Program-made: the position numbers and the translations under genes
Notes under the pieces: model-generated
Database searches by the model: none
Told to the model about the DNA's origin: nothing
What the model saw: the letters and a program-made list of their open reading frames with translations, nothing else
Part shown: one piece after another, positions 4,913 to 6,548 of the stretch
Layout of the letters: the number at the start of each line of letters is the position of its first letter
Position numbering within the stretch: position 1 is the first letter of the stretch
Assembly (NCBI GenBank): GCA_002415335.1
Contig: DHXL01000255.1
Coordinates: 2,084-8,631 of the forward strand
DNA length: 6,548 nt
Source of the DNA: Oxalobacteraceae bacterium UBA5157
Lineage (GTDB): Bacteria > Pseudomonadota > Gammaproteobacteria > Burkholderiales > Burkholderiaceae_D
Reading direction: 5' to 3'

Positions 4913-5968
4913 CTATGCCAACGCCGGATAGTCGGTATACCCTTCGGGGGTTGGCGTGTAAAAGGTTTCGGACTTGGGCGTATTCAACGGCGCATTGAGC
5001 TTCAATCGACGCGGCAAGTCCGGGTTGGCAATGAACAGCTGGCCGAACGCCACTGCATCGGCCTCATTCTTGGCCAGCAACGCTTCTGCCGCACTCTTGG
5101 TCAGCTGCTGATTGGCGATGTAGATGCCGCCGAACGCCTGCTTGAGTTGCGGGCCGAGGCGATGTGCCGTTTGCGGTTCACGCGCGCAGATGAACGCGAT
5201 GCCACGCTTGCCAAGTTCGCGCGCAACGTGGCTGAATGTTTCCAGTGGATTGTCGTCGCCCATCGAATGGGAATCGCAGGCCGGCGCCAGATGCATGCCG
5301 ACGCGCGACGCGCCCCAAACGGCGATGCAGGCATCGGTGACTTCGAGCATCAGGCGCGCGCGATTTTCTAGCGATCCGCCGTAGATGTCGATGCGCCGAT
5401 TGCTGCCGCTTTGCAAAAATTGGTCGAGCAGGTAGCCGTTCGCACCGTGGATTTCGACGCCGTCGAAGTTGGCTGCCTTGGCATTTTCAGCGCCCCTGCG
5501 ATAGGCTTCGACGATGCCTGGAATCTCCGCCAGATCGAGCGCGCGCGGCGTGACGTATTCGCGTTGCGGACGGATCAGGCTGACGTGTCCTTTCGCCGGA
5601 ATCGCACTCGGTGCAACCGGCAATTCGCCGTTCAGGAAACTCGGATCGGAGATACGGCCGACGTGCCATAGCTGCAGCACGATGCGGCCGCCGGCCGCGT
5701 GCACCGCGGCGGTGACCTGCTCCCATCCGGCGACTTGCTCATCGGACCAGATGCCGGGCGTGTCGGCATAGCCCACGCCTTGCGGCGACACCGCGGTCGC
5801 TTCGCTGATGATCAAACCGGCGGACGCGCGCTGGACATAGTATTCGGTCATCAATGCATTCGGCACGCGGCCGTCGCCGATTGCGCGTGAACGCGTGAGC
5901 GGCGCCATGATGATGCGGTTCGCCAGTTGCAGGTCGCCGATGCGGATCGGGTCAAATAGTGTCGTCAT
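4913..5968 (-). CDS. nemA: Old yellow enzyme family ene-reductase (NemA-like)
   Basis: This 351-residue FMN flavoprotein with a TIM barrel reduces activated C=C bonds (enones, maleimides) and often nitroesters or quinones with NAD(P)H in the cytoplasm. The family pattern is complete: LFDPIRIGDLQLANRIIMAP (4-23), Thr25 in PLTRSR (FMN contact), LQLWHVGRIS (98-107) with the class I Trp102, and the catalytic block HGANGYLLDQFL (174-185). In that block His174 and Asn177 bind the substrate carbonyl and Tyr179 is the proton donor. YGGSLENRARL (196-206), RVGMHLAP (222-229) and the phosphate-binding AFGQLFIANPDLP (307-319) follow. The His/Asn pair places it with class I enzymes such as N-ethylmaleimide reductase, not YqjM-type. 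Two small departures stand out: RRIDIYGG where most relatives have RTDxYGG, and an unusual CDSHSMGDDNP loop (231-241). ATG 5968 gives the standard N-terminus, though its ribosome binding site is weak. It follows the DUF2917 gene by 96 nt on the same strand. Confidence 0.93.
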   Translation of the reverse strand: MTTLFDPIRIGDLQLANRIIMAPLTRSRAIGDGRVPNALMTEYYVQRASAGLIISEATAVSPQGVGYADTPGIWSDEQVAGWEQVTAAVHAAGGRIVLQLWHVGRISDPSFLNGELPVAPSAIPAKGHVSLIRPQREYVTPRALDLAEIPGIVEAYRRGAENAKAANFDGVEIHGANGYLLDQFLQSGSNRRIDIYGGSLENRARLMLEVTDACIAVWGASRVGMHLAPACDSHSMGDDNPLETFSHVARELGKRGIAFICAREPQTAHRLGPQLKQAFGGIYIANQQLTKSAAEALLAKNEADAVAFGQLFIANPDLPRRLKLNAPLNTPKSETFYTPTPEGYTDYPALA

Positions 5969-6033
5969 GGTGGGGTCCGATATTTAGTCTTGTTGAGTGT
6001 GATGGCGTCGCTGAGTGTGCCGTCGCGCGCTGC

Positions 6034-6042
6034 AGACAGTCT
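6034..6042. promoter_or_regulatory. Possible operator dyad upstream of the ene-reductase
   Basis: AGAC-A-GTCT forms a short perfect dyad about 66 nt before the ene-reductase start. On the minus strand it reads TAGAC-T-GTCTG. The half-site resembles the TAGACC/GGTCTA arms described for the TetR-family repressor NemR of E. coli nemA, but the spacing is much shorter and the arms are only 4-5 bp. It could easily be chance. Confidence 0.2.
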
Positions 6043-6064
6043 AGCGATTTTCCTGGCGATCTGC

Positions 6065-6385
6065 CTAGCAGCGCGCCGTGGACGAACGCGGAGCCGGCTT
6101 CCGCAATGCCTGCAATCCTGCCAGCAAGCTAGTGAAGACGCCCTTCGCGGTCGGGGCCGGAATCACCACGCGGCTGTCGCGCGTGTCGGCTTCAATCACG
6201 ACCAAACGCCCCGGCATGACTTCAAACGTGTCGCCGGCATCCAGCCAGTAATCGTGCGGTACTCCCTCCAGCGTGAGCCACACGCGCCCGCTGACAACGC
6301 GCAGCATTTGCGGCTTGCGGGCGATTCCGGATACCGCTTGCCCGGCGCCGATAGTCAGTGATCCGTTTGTGAATAATCCTCTCAT
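6065..6385 (-). CDS. DUF2917 domain protein
   Basis: This 106-residue small protein fits the DUF2917 family. It has a compact beta-rich, cupin-like sequence: SLTIGAGQAVSGIARKPQML (9-28), then LRVVSGRVWLTLEG (28-41), HDYWLDAGDTFEVMPGRLVV (44-63) and IEADTRDSRVVI (64-75). The GRVWLTLEG and DYWLDAGD pieces are the most recognisable; no function is known. It lacks the metal-binding His/Glu set of true cupin enzymes. The C-terminal 25 residues look loosely structured and basic. ATG 6385 is supported by AGGAG (plus-strand CTCCT at 6394-6398) 8 nt before it. Upstream are a candidate sigma-70 promoter and a dyad in the leader. Such genes often sit next to a divergent LysR-type regulator, which would suit the ATG at 6538, but this is inference. 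Confidence 0.82.
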   Translation of the reverse strand: MRGLFTNGSLTIGAGQAVSGIARKPQMLRVVSGRVWLTLEGVPHDYWLDAGDTFEVMPGRLVVIEADTRDSRVVIPAPTAKGVFTSLLAGLQALRKPAPRSSTARC

Positions 6386-6428
6386 GATTTACACTCCTAG
6401 GTGAGCGGCGTGGAGACGCTGTAAAGCG

Positions 6429-6443
6429 ACTGCAAAGTGCAGT
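6429..6443. repeat. Inverted repeat in the leader of the DUF2917 gene
   Basis: ACTGCA-AAG-TGCAGT is a perfect dyad with 6-bp arms and a 3-nt centre. It falls about 44-58 nt before the DUF2917 start codon and downstream of the predicted promoter. It could be a repressor site or a small mRNA hairpin; there is no T-run, so it is not an intrinsic terminator. Confidence 0.5.
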
Positions 6444-6471
6444 TTGAATAATTCTCCCCGTCGACAAGCAA

Positions 6472-6500
6472 ATTTTAGTACTTGTATCCGGCTTGCCCAA
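6472..6500 (-). promoter_or_regulatory. Candidate sigma-70 promoter for the DUF2917 gene
   Basis: On the minus strand, TTGGGC (plus 6495-6500) and TAAAAT (plus 6472-6477) are spaced by exactly 17 bp. The -10 box matches the consensus at five of six positions, the -35 box at three. The predicted start, about 6465, would leave a leader of about 80 nt containing the dyad at 6429-6443. It may also serve the ene-reductase and DUF3291 genes downstream. Confidence 0.45.
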
Positions 6501-6510
6501 ACGATATATA
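6482..6510 (+). promoter_or_regulatory. Possible divergent promoter
   Basis: TTGTAT (6482-6487) and TATATA (6505-6510), 17 bp apart, could start a transcript at about 6517, which would reach the ATG at 6538 after some 20 nt. The stretch is AT-rich compared with the rest of the window. It overlaps the minus-strand promoter candidate, the usual arrangement for a regulator transcribed away from its target. Confidence 0.3.
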
Positions 6511-6537
6511 TTCGCTTCCCTTGCTAATTAAATTCAT

Positions 6538-6548
6538 ATGGCCGACCT
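6538..6548 (+). CDS. Possible start of a divergent gene, cut by the window edge
   Basis: ATG GCC GAC CT would encode Met-Ala-Asp-Leu and run off the window. The case rests on position: it follows an AT-rich intergenic region with a plus-strand promoter candidate and faces away from the DUF2917 gene. No Shine-Dalgarno sequence is visible before it. A LysR-family regulator would be a reasonable guess from context, but four codons cannot identify a product. Confidence 0.25.

Noticed and set aside
4526..5371. Long open frame (281 codons) on the plus strand
   Set aside because: It is antisense to the DUF3291 and ene-reductase genes, which match families along their full length. Its translation is rich in Arg/Gly/Ala with no domain, a usual shadow in GC-rich DNA.

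Overview
The window looks like a piece of a betaproteobacterial chromosome, most likely order Burkholderiales and perhaps family Oxalobacteraceae. The reasons are the GC-rich codon use, an RhlE-type DEAD-box helicase with a short lysine-rich tail, and small DUF2867, DUF3291 and DUF2917 proteins of a kind I associate with that order. This placement rests on protein style, not on a marker gene. I see no rRNA or tRNA gene, CRISPR array, intact insertion sequence or phage gene.

Layout. (1) 17-1231 (+) is a complete rhlE-like RNA helicase. It converges, 44 nt apart, on a DUF2867 gene at 1276-1821 (-). (2) About 1822-2798 has no intact gene. It is a graveyard of three recognisable fragments: the C-terminal end of a VOC/glyoxalase-fold protein (-), a multiply frameshifted calcineurin-like metallophosphoesterase (-), and the C-terminal tail of an anti-sigma-factor-like protein (+). 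(3) 2761-4230 (+) is a compact regulatory unit. A MerR-type promoter with a 19-bp spacer and a dyad operator lies directly against the start of a merR-family gene, which overlaps an aldo/keto reductase gene by 38 bp. (4) 4310-6385 (-) holds three co-oriented genes, transcribed in the order DUF2917, old yellow enzyme (NemA-like), DUF3291. (5) 6386-6548 is an intergenic region with a promoter candidate on each strand. It may include the first codons of a divergent gene starting at 6538.

Functionally, the middle of the window suggests reductive handling of carbonyls and activated alkenes. An NADPH-dependent aldo/keto reductase sits under a MerR regulator, and an FMN-dependent ene-reductase lies nearby. 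Whether they form one response is inference; they are on opposite strands and no shared operator was found.

I found no convincing new multi-gene system. The items most worth a second look are the near-leaderless autoregulatory MerR promoter, the layered pseudogene region, and the dyad in the leader of the DUF2917 gene.
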